Below, in pieces: positions 26,473 to 34,947 of a stretch of 47,458 nt of DNA. The stretch is taken from contig NZ_BARG01000091.1 in NCBI RefSeq assembly GCF_000376565.1, forward strand, positions 1 through 47,458. Reading direction: 5' to 3'. This DNA is from Streptomyces hokutonensis (lineage in GTDB: Bacteria; Actinomycetota; Actinomycetes; Streptomycetales; Streptomycetaceae). The notes under the pieces were generated by a model. It had not been told where the DNA came from. It searched no databases and was given only the letters and a program-made list of their open reading frames with translations. The position numbers and the translations under genes were made by a program. Each line of letters opens with the position of its first letter. Position 1 is the first letter of the stretch.

Positions 26473-27372
26473 TTAGAACAGGTCCCAGATGTTCCAGGCC
26501 CCCATGGCGTGGCCCGCCGCTCCCACGGCCGCCGCCAGCACGATCGCCCCCAGCGCGATCAGCGCCTTCTGCCCGGTGCTCGTGCTCTGCCAGATTCCGG
26601 GAGTCGCCCTGCGCGCCGGCCCGGCCTCCACCAGGCCCCGGACTTTTCCCGGAATCGCCACCGGCCCCGGACCGAAGTCCCGCTTCGGGTGGACGACGAG
26701 CGCCGCCACCCGGCCGTCCGGGCCTGTGTCCGGTACGTCCCCCGCCTCCGTGGCCAGGTTCAGGAGCAGGGCGCGGCCCGGAGTGCCGGAGAGCAACTCC
26801 CCGACGCGTACGGCGAAGCACTCCCGCGACAGGCCGTCCTGCACCGTGTTGATCCAGGACGGGGGCGCGGAGCGAGGCGTCCCGTGGCCGGGATCGCCGT
26901 CCGCGGTCTTCTCACCGCCCGCCGGCCCGGCCGGATCGGCCAAGGTCTCCTCCAGGAGCCGCCGGGTCTCGTCCAGCGCGGCGCCGTCGCGCAGCCCCAG
27001 CAGCCGTTCGACCTCCTCGGCCGGGAAGTGGCGGTCGAGGCACGCGGCCACCGCGCCCGCGGGCCGCCGGGCGGCGATGTCCTCCAGCCATTGGGCGGCG
27101 AACCGGGCGACCCGCGGGGCTGTTTCGTCCGCAGGGCCGCCGGACAGCACCAGAGTGAAGCGCAGGGGCGTGCCCACCGCGTCCGTCCGCTCCGAGCGGA
27201 TGCCGCTGAGGTAGGCGCGCCAGCCGCCTGCGTCCGACTCGACGAGGAGCGTCGGGTACTCGAAGTCGGCGACGCCCGAGTAGGACCGCCACCATGCGGC
27301 GGGGGGCGCGGCGCCGAGGTAGCCGTAGTCCTGGTCCCGGTCCCGGCCGCGGGACATCACATATCCGTCCAT
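26473..27372 (-). CDS. Tail-anchored protein of unknown function in the GTPase-caspase operon
   Basis: A 299-residue protein with a soluble N-terminal part (YGYLGAAPPAAWWRSYSGV; VADFEYPTLLVESDAGGWRA), a middle Pro/Gly-rich stretch, and one strong hydrophobic segment near the C-terminus (KALIALGAIVLAAAVGAAGH) followed by a short aromatic tail WNIWDLF. This predicts a cytoplasmic protein anchored by its C-terminus. The ATG at 27372 has GGAAGGGAA upstream. It follows the second GTPase by 62 bp. I recognise no family; anchoring near two GTPases suggests it ties the complex to the membrane. Confidence 0.75.
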   Translation of the reverse strand: MDGYVMSRGRDRDQDYGYLGAAPPAAWWRSYSGVADFEYPTLLVESDAGGWRAYLSGIRSERTDAVGTPLRFTLVLSGGPADETAPRVARFAAQWLEDIAARRPAGAVAACLDRHFPAEEVERLLGLRDGAALDETRRLLEETLADPAGPAGGEKTADGDPGHGTPRSAPPSWINTVQDGLSRECFAVRVGELLSGTPGRALLLNLATEAGDVPDTGPDGRVAALVVHPKRDFGPGPVAIPGKVRGLVEAGPARRATPGIWQSTSTGQKALIALGAIVLAAAVGAAGHAMGAWNIWDLF

Positions 27373-27434
27373 CGGTTCCCTTCCCCGGAGGGCCGTCGTC
27401 GCGCGGGCTGTGGCGTCGTGGGCTGTCGCACCGG

Positions 27435-28580
27435 CTAGAACCTCCTGACCCGGTCGCTGTACGTGCGCCTCGCCAAGGTGTCGACGGCCTCGGCGAGGAG
27501 GAGTGCCCGCCTCCGGCTGATCTCCGCGAGCCGTGATTTGTCGTCCGCGTCGTCCCGCCGGGCGGCCGTCGTGCCGTTGGCCCACAGCCAGATGCTGCGG
27601 AGGAAGCCTTCCGGCTGCCGGGCGAGCGCCTCGGCGTGGAGCGCCAGTTCCTGCCGGTGGATGACTTCTTCCTGCTCCGTCTCCCGGCGGGCGGAGGTGA
27701 GCAGCCGGCAGATGGCGATCAGCACGTCCTCCGCGCCGCGCACCGAGATCTTGGCCGGTTTGCGGATGCTGAACCTGGCTTCGAAGGAGAGTCCGCCCGG
27801 TGCTTTGGGCGCGGGTTCCCACTCGGCGCTGCGGAGCTCGACACAGCCCAGGGTGTCCACGGGGCAGTAAAGGATCTTCGCGTTGGGGTCGTTGGCCCGG
27901 ATGACGTCCAGGACGCTTCCGTACACCTGCTGCACCGTTTCGAGCAGCACCTGGCCGGCCGCCACGGTCCCGCCGTTGTCGGCGAAGTAGCTCTCGCACT
28001 TGACCGGCACCAGGATCGCCAGTGCGGGTTCGTCCGGCCGCATCAGCCGTTCCGTGGCCCAGTCCTCGGCGACGGACTGCACCTCGGCGGTGTTGAGTGT
28101 GGCGGGGAGCGCCCTCCGGTGCCGAGGGGTGGACGCCTCCATCAGTACGGTCGCGTCGATCGGGATGAGCAGCACACTGCTCTCCGCCATGAACTCACGG
28201 CACTTCTGCCACTCCTCCTCCTGCTCGGGCGGGCGGTTGGCCGCCTTCAGCCAGCCGCCGGGGAAGTCCAGCAGGGTCAGCCGGAGGCCGGCACCCGATG
28301 CCCCGGTCTCCAGCGCCAGGTCGAAGCGGGTCGCTTCCTGGGTCCCGGCCAGTGCGACATGGTCGAAGTGCCCGGCGAGTACGGCACCGTCCAGATCGTC
28401 GCGTCGGTTCATGATGCGGATCTCGGTGTCCTTGGTCCGCGGCTTGAGCGTCACCTTGGTCCCGCCGAGAAAGCGCGAGCTGTCGGCCAGGATGGACGCG
28501 ATGAGTGAGGTCTTGCCGACCCGGCTGGGACCCAGTACGCCGATCTTGAACTCGGGGGCCGGCTGGTTGGTCGGGATCAT
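27435..28580 (-). CDS. P-loop GTPase, second GTPase of the operon
   Basis: A 381-residue P-loop NTPase. G1 is GPSRVGKTS (residues 17-25) and the G3 equivalent is LLDFPGG (Asp about 105), a form seen in small-GTPase relatives found in bacterial conflict operons (possibly a double-GTPase family). There is no canonical NKxD; VKCE at about 200 may substitute. The C-terminal part is helical and Arg-rich (RRETEQEEVIHRQELALHAE; SRRRALLLAEAVDTLARRTY). The ATG at 28580 overlaps the upstream GTPase stop (ATGA) and has GGAAGGAG. The coupling implies a stoichiometric complex of the two GTPases. No signal peptide. Confidence 0.85.
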   Translation of the reverse strand: MIPTNQPAPEFKIGVLGPSRVGKTSLIASILADSSRFLGGTKVTLKPRTKDTEIRIMNRRDDLDGAVLAGHFDHVALAGTQEATRFDLALETGASGAGLRLTLLDFPGGWLKAANRPPEQEEEWQKCREFMAESSVLLIPIDATVLMEASTPRHRRALPATLNTAEVQSVAEDWATERLMRPDEPALAILVPVKCESYFADNGGTVAAGQVLLETVQQVYGSVLDVIRANDPNAKILYCPVDTLGCVELRSAEWEPAPKAPGGLSFEARFSIRKPAKISVRGAEDVLIAICRLLTSARRETEQEEVIHRQELALHAEALARQPEGFLRSIWLWANGTTAARRDDADDKSRLAEISRRRALLLAEAVDTLARRTYSDRVRRF

Positions 28581-30853
28581 GCCGTCGCTCCTTCCAGCGT
28601 CTCCTGGACGGTCCGGCACGCCGACTCCACCGCGGCGAAGCGGGCGTGACCCGAGTCCAGCCCCTCGTAGACGCCCGGCCACAGCTCGTTGCGGTAGCTC
28701 CTGGCAAAGCGGCGCAGGTCGCGCTCGGCGTCGGCCGAGCGGATCAGCAGGTCGTCGAAGTGCTCCATCGCCGACAGCAGCACCGTGGCCGGCGTCATCG
28801 ACTCGCGCAGCAGGGCCTGCCGCGTCCGGTGGGCAGTCTGCTCGGCGCGCTCGGTGAGGAACTCGTACAACTCCCCCGCTCCGGCCGGACTGATCTCGAC
28901 CGCGATCTGCGACTGCGGCATGCCGGTCAGAGGGTCCCGCTGCTGTGGGCGGAGCCGCTCCAACTCGCCGTGGACCCTGGGGTGGAGCTGGCTGCGGTAG
29001 TCCAGCCGCAGGTCCAGCAGCCCCTGTACGGCCTCCTCCAGGGTGGGGCAGGGCTCCGCCGCGGCCCTGGCGAATCCGGCGAGGGCACGCAGCCCCTCTT
29101 CGCCCGGCCGCTCCGCGAGCAGCGTCCCCGTGTGCCCGGCCAGCAGGGCGCTCGCCTTGGTCCACAGCCAGGTGACCCGGCGGTCGAAGTAGACGTCGAC
29201 CCGGGAGAAGTGGCGTCCGGTCTCCACCCGGATCCGGTGCAGCTCGTCGGCCACGAGCCCGCCGCTGGAGAGCTCTACGCGCATGACGCGCAGTGCCTCC
29301 TCGCACCAGGCGGCCCGCGCCGTCTCCGGGTCGTCGTCCTGCCCGCCCGTGCCCAGACCGAGCGTCAGCCAGGAGCGCAGCCCGCGGTGGGCGGCCTCCA
29401 CGGCGGCCTCGTAGTCGGGGTCCTGGTCCTCCGCGTACGCGTATGTGCGCAGCTCGTCCAGCAGCACCGACAGATCGACGGCCAGGGACCGCCGGAGTTC
29501 CTGGACCCGGACTTCGAGGTCCTCGGCCGGTGCCGCGCTGTGCGACCGGGCCCGGGTCAGCGCCTGCCGCGCCTCGGCCAGCACGGCCCCGACCCGCTGC
29601 GCAGCCGTCTGCTCGGCCCGGACCGTCCCGTCGAGGATGTCGTCGTCCATGACCGGCAGCGTGTGGGCGAGCCGGTCGAGCAGGGGACCCAGCAGCTGCG
29701 CGCCCACCGCCTCGGGATCCTTCGCGTTCGTCTCGCGGACCGTGTACCAGCGGCCGTCCTGACCGCCGTTGACCTCACGTTTGATGTGGTTCCGCAGGGC
29801 GGGAGCGCTGCTGTGGTCCTCGGGGGTGCCGACGTTCAGCAGCAGCTCGACGAAGTCCCCCCGCTGCCGGATGAAGCCGCGCACCTCGTCCAGCAGGCTG
29901 AGCGCCTTCGCGTCCTCCTTGCCCCAGTACCCCATGCCTTCCACCGGCCGTTTCACCAGCACGACCAGGTCCACTTCGTGGCGCAGCCCGGCGACGTGGT
30001 GCTTCTCCGACTGGGCCTCGTTCTCCCCGAGGCCCGGCAGGTCCACGATTCCCAGGCTCGCCACATCGGTGTGCGGGAACGAGCAGTCGATCCGTGCGTC
30101 GCGCACGGCGAGGTACGGGCGGGGGCAGTCGTCCCCCGATTCCACCTGCTTGTCGGTGGGGTAGGCGACATAGGGGCGGAGCTCGTCCAGGTCGAGGAGG
30201 CGCTCGCCCCCGGTGAGGTCGGCCTCGTACGACCACAGGGCCTGCTGCATCTGCCGTAGTCGCACCAGCAGGGCCACGGGTTCCGAGTCCGCCGAATCCT
30301 CCGGCTCCGGGTAGCGCCAGCCCCGGAACTCCTCCAGGGACGCCGGCGCGGCCGGAAGGCCGATCTGGGCGTGGTACGGGTGTACCACCTCGGTCAGGAA
30401 GGATTCCGGCCCGTGGAAGCGGAGCACGGCCCGTTCCGGCCCGCGCGTGTGGAAGATCCGGCTGCGGACCGCGGTGACCGGCAGCCCCGAACCGGTGGGG
30501 ATCTGGGTGTCCGACAGCCCGGATATGGATTGGAGCAGGGTGCTCTTGCCCACCCGGGCGCGGCCGCTGACCCCGATGTTCACGGTGTCCCGGGCGAAGC
30601 GGGACGCCGCGGCGCGTAACAGCTCGTGCAGTTCGGCGATCGAGGCCTGGGCCGGTGGGAGGGACGGTGCCGACAGCTGGGCCCTGGACTCGTCGGAGAG
30701 ATCCGGGTGGGCGGCCAGCATCCGCAGGGACCGGCCCAGTTCGGCCAGTGCCGCGCTGACTGCGCTCCATCGGTGAGTGGCGGCTTCGACCTGCGCCAGC
30801 CGTTCCTTGCGTGCGGCGAGCAGGGCAGCCAGACGTACGGCGGTGTTTTCCAT
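28577..30853 (-). CDS. Dynamin-like large GTPase, first gene of the caspase operon
   Basis: A 758-residue protein. Helical residues 1-88 precede a GTPase domain with G1 GRARVGKST (97-105) and G3 DLPGLGE (from Asp271). The loop between G1 and G3 is long, as in dynamin-family proteins. No clear NKxD is present. The rest (about 380-758) is long helical stalk-like sequence (VRAEQTAAQRVGAVLAEARQ; ETGRHFSRVDVYFDRRVTWL; TERAEQTAHRTRQALL). Bacterial dynamin-like proteins remodel or sense membranes and several act in phage defence. The ATG at 30853 has GGGGGAAG upstream. It leads a run of six same-strand genes with two proteases at the end, so it is a good candidate trigger. Confidence 0.85.
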   Translation of the reverse strand: MENTAVRLAALLAARKERLAQVEAATHRWSAVSAALAELGRSLRMLAAHPDLSDESRAQLSAPSLPPAQASIAELHELLRAAASRFARDTVNIGVSGRARVGKSTLLQSISGLSDTQIPTGSGLPVTAVRSRIFHTRGPERAVLRFHGPESFLTEVVHPYHAQIGLPAAPASLEEFRGWRYPEPEDSADSEPVALLVRLRQMQQALWSYEADLTGGERLLDLDELRPYVAYPTDKQVESGDDCPRPYLAVRDARIDCSFPHTDVASLGIVDLPGLGENEAQSEKHHVAGLRHEVDLVVLVKRPVEGMGYWGKEDAKALSLLDEVRGFIRQRGDFVELLLNVGTPEDHSSAPALRNHIKREVNGGQDGRWYTVRETNAKDPEAVGAQLLGPLLDRLAHTLPVMDDDILDGTVRAEQTAAQRVGAVLAEARQALTRARSHSAAPAEDLEVRVQELRRSLAVDLSVLLDELRTYAYAEDQDPDYEAAVEAAHRGLRSWLTLGLGTGGQDDDPETARAAWCEEALRVMRVELSSGGLVADELHRIRVETGRHFSRVDVYFDRRVTWLWTKASALLAGHTGTLLAERPGEEGLRALAGFARAAAEPCPTLEEAVQGLLDLRLDYRSQLHPRVHGELERLRPQQRDPLTGMPQSQIAVEISPAGAGELYEFLTERAEQTAHRTRQALLRESMTPATVLLSAMEHFDDLLIRSADAERDLRRFARSYRNELWPGVYEGLDSGHARFAAVESACRTVQETLEGATA

Positions 30854-31070
30854 GAACGCTTCCCCCGAGGCGTGACGAATTGGTTGGCCAGCCTAGGGCG
30901 AGCAGTATGGACCGGGCAGTTGGCGGACGATAGGGGATGAACTATCCGTTGCGCGACGACTTGTTGTGCGCCGGGGGTACGCGCCACGCGCCCCGGCGGG
31001 CGAGCCGCGGGATCTTCGGCAGCTGCGGGTGGCTGGACATCCTGGTGACCGGGCGTCCGGACCCGACCGC
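30854..31070. other. Intergenic region upstream of the six-gene operon
   Basis: It lies between the dynamin-like gene (minus) and the end of the frameshifted ABC subunit (minus). It must hold the operon promoter. I see AT-richer DNA around 30880-30960 but no convincing -35/-10 pair, and a short open frame on the plus strand from 30937 that has no coding character. Confidence 0.4.
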
Positions 31071-32929
31071 TCACACCAGACTGTCCCGCCAAGCCCGGTG
31101 CAGGTCCGAGAACCGCCCTGTCCCCGCGACGAGTTCGGCCGGGGGGCCGTCCTCGACGATCCGGCCGTGCTCCATGACCAGCACCCGGTCGGCGATCTCG
31201 ACCGTGGACAACCGGTGGGCGATCACCACCGCGGTACGGCCCCGCAGGACCGTCGACATGGCGCGCTGCACGGCCTGTTCGCCCGGGACGTCGAGGGAAC
31301 TGGTCGCCTCGTCCAGGATCAGGACCGCCGGGTCGGCGAGCAACGCCCGCGCGAACGCCACGAGTTGGCGCTGACCCGCCGAGATACGGCCGCCCCGTTT
31401 GCGTACGTCCGTGTCGTAGCCGTCGGGCAGGGCGCTGATGAAGTCGTGCGCGCCGATCGCCTTCGCGGCCCGCTCGATCTCCTCGCGCGGCGCGTCCGGG
31501 CGGCCGATCGCGATGTTCTCGGCGACCGTGCCGGAGAACAGGAACGCCTCCTGCGTCACCATCACCACCCCGCGCCGCAGTTCGGGCCCGGACAGCTCGC
31601 GCAGGTCGACGCCGTCGAGCAGCACCCGCCCGTCCGAGGGGTCGTAGAAGCGGGCCAGCAGCTTGGCCAGGGTGGACTTGCCGGCGCCGGTGGAGCCGAC
31701 CACGGCGACCGTCTGTCCGGCGGGGAGCGTGAGGTCGAAGACGGGGAGGACCTCGCCGCCGGTGCGGTAGGCGAAGCGGACCCCGTCGAAGACCACCTCG
31801 CGGCCGGGCTGCTCCGACTCGAGTGCGGGGAGCTGTACGGGAGTCGAGGGCTCGGGGACCGAGGGTGTCTGGGCCAGCAGGCCCGCGATCTTCTCCAGGG
31901 AGGCGGCGGCCGACTGGTAGGAGTTGAGGAACATGCCGAGCCGGTCGATCGGGTCGTAGAGCCGTCGTAGATACAGCACTGCGGCGGCCAGGACGCCCAG
32001 TTCCAGTGAGCCGTCCGCGACCCGGCTCGCGCCCCACAGCACGATCACCGCGACCGCCGTGTTGGCGACCAGGCGGGAGCCGGTGACATAGCGGGCCATC
32101 TCCAACAGGGCGTCGCCGTTGGACCGTTCGTGCCGCTGGTTGAGGATCCGGAAGTCGGCGTCGTTCACCGCCTCGCGCCGGAACGCGCGCACCGGGCGGA
32201 TGCCGTTCATCGTCTCCACGAACTTCACGATCACCCGCGCGATCGCCGTGGACCGCACCGCGTACACCCGTACCGCGCGCCGCTGGTAGACCCGCACCAG
32301 CAGATACAGCGGCACGAAGGACGCCACCGCGACCGCGCCGAGCCCCAGGTCCAGCCAGAGCAGCATCGCCGAGATGTAGACGAACGACAGGATGACCGTG
32401 ATCAGCTCCTGGAGACCCTCGCTGAGCAGCTCGCGCAGCGCCTCGACGTCCGTGGTGGAACGGGAGATGAGCCGGCCGGAGGTGTAGCGCTCGTGGAAGT
32501 CGATGCTCAGCGCCTGCGCGTGCCGGAAGATCCGGCCGCGCAGATCGGCAGCACGTCCTGGTTGACGCGGGCGGAGGCGCCGATGAACGCGTACTGGAGT
32601 CCGCCGGAGAGCAGCGCGCAGAGCAGATAACCGACGGCCACGGCGATCAGCGGCCCGTGGTCGTGATCGCGGAAGGCGGGCACCGCGCGGTCGATGGCGT
32701 ACGCCACCAGCAGCGGGCCCACCTGCACGGCCGCCTGCTGGAGCAGCAGGAGGAGGGTGGTGACGGTGACGCGGGCCTTCATGGGCGCGAGCAGGGAACG
32801 CAGCAGCGCGGTGGTCGCACCCGGGGGAGTGGGCAGGACGTCGTGGTCGAAGGGGTCGCCCGCGGCGGGCGGGTGTGGGGGGTCGGGGGTGTTGTCGGTG
32901 GTGGGCGCCGATGTGGTGGGGGCGGTCAT
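31071..32929 (-). pseudogene. ABC exporter half-transporter, frameshifted by one lost base
   Basis: Two frames make one exporter subunit of about 619 residues. The first, from ATG 32929, gives a Pro-rich N-terminus and the first membrane helices up to ARVNQDVL. After GTGCTG at about 32549 one base is missing and the frame changes; the continuing frame reads DLRGRIFRHAQALSIDFHER and carries on without stops through the other helices to the ATPase domain (Walker A GSTGAGKST, signature ISAGQRQ, Walker B VLILDEATSSLD, H-loop VIAHRLST). Length modulo three confirms a one-base deletion. As written the first frame ends about 15 residues later. The downstream frame is intact, so the loss is recent or a sequencing error. 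The start overlaps the partner's stop (ATGA). Confidence 0.85.
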
Positions 32930-34764
32930 CGTTCGTCCTCCTGCTCCGGGTTGGCCGACTGGACGCCCGACATCAAGTGCGCGTACTCCGCGTTCGTGCG
33001 CAGGAGTTCCTGGTGGGTGCCCACCGCCGTGATACGGCCCTCCGACAGCAGGGCCACGCGGTCGGCGAGCAGGACCGTGGACGGGCGGTGGGCCACGATC
33101 AACGCCGTGGTGTCGGCGAGGACGTCGCGCAGCGCGGCTTCTACGGCGGCCTCGGTGTGGACGTCCAGTGCGGACAGCGGGTCGTCCAGGACGAGGAAGC
33201 GGGGCTTGCCGACCACCGCCCTTGCCAGCGCGAGGCGTTGGCGCTGGCCGCCGGAGAGGCTCAGGCCCTGTTCGCCGACCTTGGTGTCCGTGCCCTGGGG
33301 GAGCGCGTGGGCGAAATCCGCCTGCGCTACGGCCAGTGCGCGGTCCAACTCCGGTTGTCCCGCGCCCTCTTCGGCGCCCATCAGGACGTTGTCGCCGACG
33401 CTGGTCGAGAACAGGGTCGGTTCCTCGAAGGCCACGGAAACGAGTGCGCGCAGTTCCTCGCGGGGCATCGCCGTGATGTCCTCGCCGTCCAGGGTGATGT
33501 GGCCCGATGTCACCTCGTGGAGGCGCGGGACGAGGGCGGTGAGGGTCGTCTTGCCTGTGCCGGTGGCGCCGACCAGGGCCATGGATTCGCCCGGTCTGAT
33601 GTGCAGGTCTATGCGGTCGAGGATGGGTGGGGAATCCGGTGGGGCGTCCGGGTAGCGGAAGGAGACTGAGGTGAAGCGGATGCCGTCGTTGTTGGGTGCA
33701 CCGCCGTTGGGGCTGGTCGCGCAGTTCCCCGCGCCCCTGAAGGGCGCCTCCTCCACCGGAGTCAAATGAGTCTCCGGTGATTCATCCATTACCTCGAAGA
33801 ATCGCTCCGTCGCCGTTGCCGCCTCCTGGCTCATCGCCAGGAGGAAGCCGATCGACTCGACCGGCCACCGGAGTGCGAGTGCCGTGGAGAGGAAGGCCAC
33901 CAGCGTGCCCGCGGACAGGCTGCCGTCCGCGACCTGCACCGTGCCCAGGACCAGCGTCGCCCCGAGTGCCAGCTCTGGGAGGGTCACGATGACGCCCCAG
34001 ATCGTGGCGAGGAGGCGGGCCTTGTGCAATTCGGTGCCGCGGAGCTTCCGCGACAGTTCACGGAACGCCCTGGCCTGGCTGCGGTGGCGGCCGAAGCCCT
34101 TGATGATGCGGATGCCGAGGACGCTCTCCTCGACGACCGTGGTCAGGTCGCCGACCTGGTCCTGCGCGAGGCGCGCCACGTGCGCGTACCGCCGCTCGAA
34201 GATCACGCAGGTGACGATCACCGGCACGGCGGGCCCCAGGATCACCAGTCCCAGTGTCCAGTCCTGGAGCAGCATGATGATCACGCCCACCAGGATCGTC
34301 ACGGCGTTGACCAGCAGGAATGTGAGGGGGAAGGCGAGGAACATGCGCAGCAGCATGAGGTCGGTCGTGCCCCGGGAGAGGAGCTGGCCGGATGGCCATC
34401 TGTCGTGGAAGGCCACAGGGAGCCGTTGAAGATGGCGGTAGAGATCCGCTCGCATCTCCGCCTCCACCCGTGACAACGGCCGGGCCACCAGCCAGCGCCG
34501 CAGCCCGAACAGGCCCGCCTCCGCGATGCCGAGCAGCAGCAGATACAGCGCCCCCAGCCACACGCCCGCCGAGTCCCGGTCGGCGACCGGGCCGTCCACC
34601 ATCCACTTCAGGACGAGCGGGAACACCAGCCCTGTACAGGACGCGACGACGGCCACCCCGGCCGCGGCGAACAGCCGTACCCGCACGGGGCGGACGTACG
34701 GCCACAGCCGCGCGAGCGTACGGGCGGCGGATCGGTCCTTGGTGGGTGCATGCGTTGTCGACAT
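32926..34764 (-). CDS. ABC exporter half-transporter, Asp in place of catalytic Glu
   Basis: A 612-residue subunit of a heterodimeric exporter with the next gene. It has a six-helix membrane domain, then an ATPase domain with Walker A GATGTGKTT, signature LSGGQRQR, Walker B FLVLDDPLSALD (Asp for the catalytic Glu) and H-loop IVAHRPST. The partner has a normal Walker B Glu but a weak signature, the usual asymmetric pair. Between the two domains (about residues 339-351) lies APFRGAGNCATSP, encoded by a dispersed intergenic repeat read in frame. ATG 34764 is taken as the start; GTG 34767 is equally possible and no strong ribosome site is visible. A 26-bp palindrome lies 104 bp upstream. Confidence 0.9.
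   Translation of the reverse strand: MSTTHAPTKDRSAARTLARLWPYVRPVRVRLFAAAGVAVVASCTGLVFPLVLKWMVDGPVADRDSAGVWLGALYLLLLGIAEAGLFGLRRWLVARPLSRVEAEMRADLYRHLQRLPVAFHDRWPSGQLLSRGTTDLMLLRMFLAFPLTFLLVNAVTILVGVIIMLLQDWTLGLVILGPAVPVIVTCVIFERRYAHVARLAQDQVGDLTTVVEESVLGIRIIKGFGRHRSQARAFRELSRKLRGTELHKARLLATIWGVIVTLPELALGATLVLGTVQVADGSLSAGTLVAFLSTALALRWPVESIGFLLAMSQEAATATERFFEVMDESPETHLTPVEEAPFRGAGNCATSPNGGAPNNDGIRFTSVSFRYPDAPPDSPPILDRIDLHIRPGESMALVGATGTGKTTLTALVPRLHEVTSGHITLDGEDITAMPREELRALVSVAFEEPTLFSTSVGDNVLMGAEEGAGQPELDRALAVAQADFAHALPQGTDTKVGEQGLSLSGGQRQRLALARAVVGKPRFLVLDDPLSALDVHTEAAVEAALRDVLADTTALIVAHRPSTVLLADRVALLSEGRITAVGTHQELLRTNAEYAHLMSGVQSANPEQEDER
33711..33748. repeat. Dispersed repeat copy inside an ABC transporter gene
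   Basis: It matches the intergenic repeat at 6404 and 47134 base for base over GGCTGGTCGCGCAGTTCCCC and the following CGCGCCCCT. The hairpin arm is reduced to GCGCCC / GGGCGC. On the minus strand it is translated without stops as part of the linker between membrane and ATPase domains. Confidence 0.85.
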
Positions 34765-34867
34765 CACGGGCGAGCCTACGGACCACCACTGACAGTGCCC
34801 ACCGAGTTTTGGCCGGACCCGGATCCGCCGCTGGTCCTACGACCTGCGGGTCCGGGGGGTCGTAGCG

Positions 34868-34893
34868 GCGCATCAACCGATCGGTTGATGCGC
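34868..34893. promoter_or_regulatory. Perfect 26-bp palindrome between divergent ABC operons
   Basis: The half-site is GCGCATCAACCGA and the other half is its exact reverse complement, with no spacer. The core ACCGATCGGT is typical of TetR-family operators. It lies 54 bp upstream of the ABC-2 ATPase start (34948) and 103 bp upstream of the divergent exporter (34764), well placed to control both. No TetR gene is present in the window. Confidence 0.75.
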
Positions 34894-34947
34894 GGTCGAG
34901 CGCGATGGGCGATGTGGCCGACCCGGCCCCGGCGGGACCCTCGGAAC

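Noticed and set aside
20493..30853. Prophage or integrative element carrying the conflict operon
   Set aside because: No integrase, transposase, phage structural gene, tRNA or flanking direct repeat was seen.
30937..31374. Plus-strand open frame starting MNYPLRDDLLCAGG
   Set aside because: It runs antisense into the ABC gene, has no ribosome site, and looks unstructured after the first few residues.
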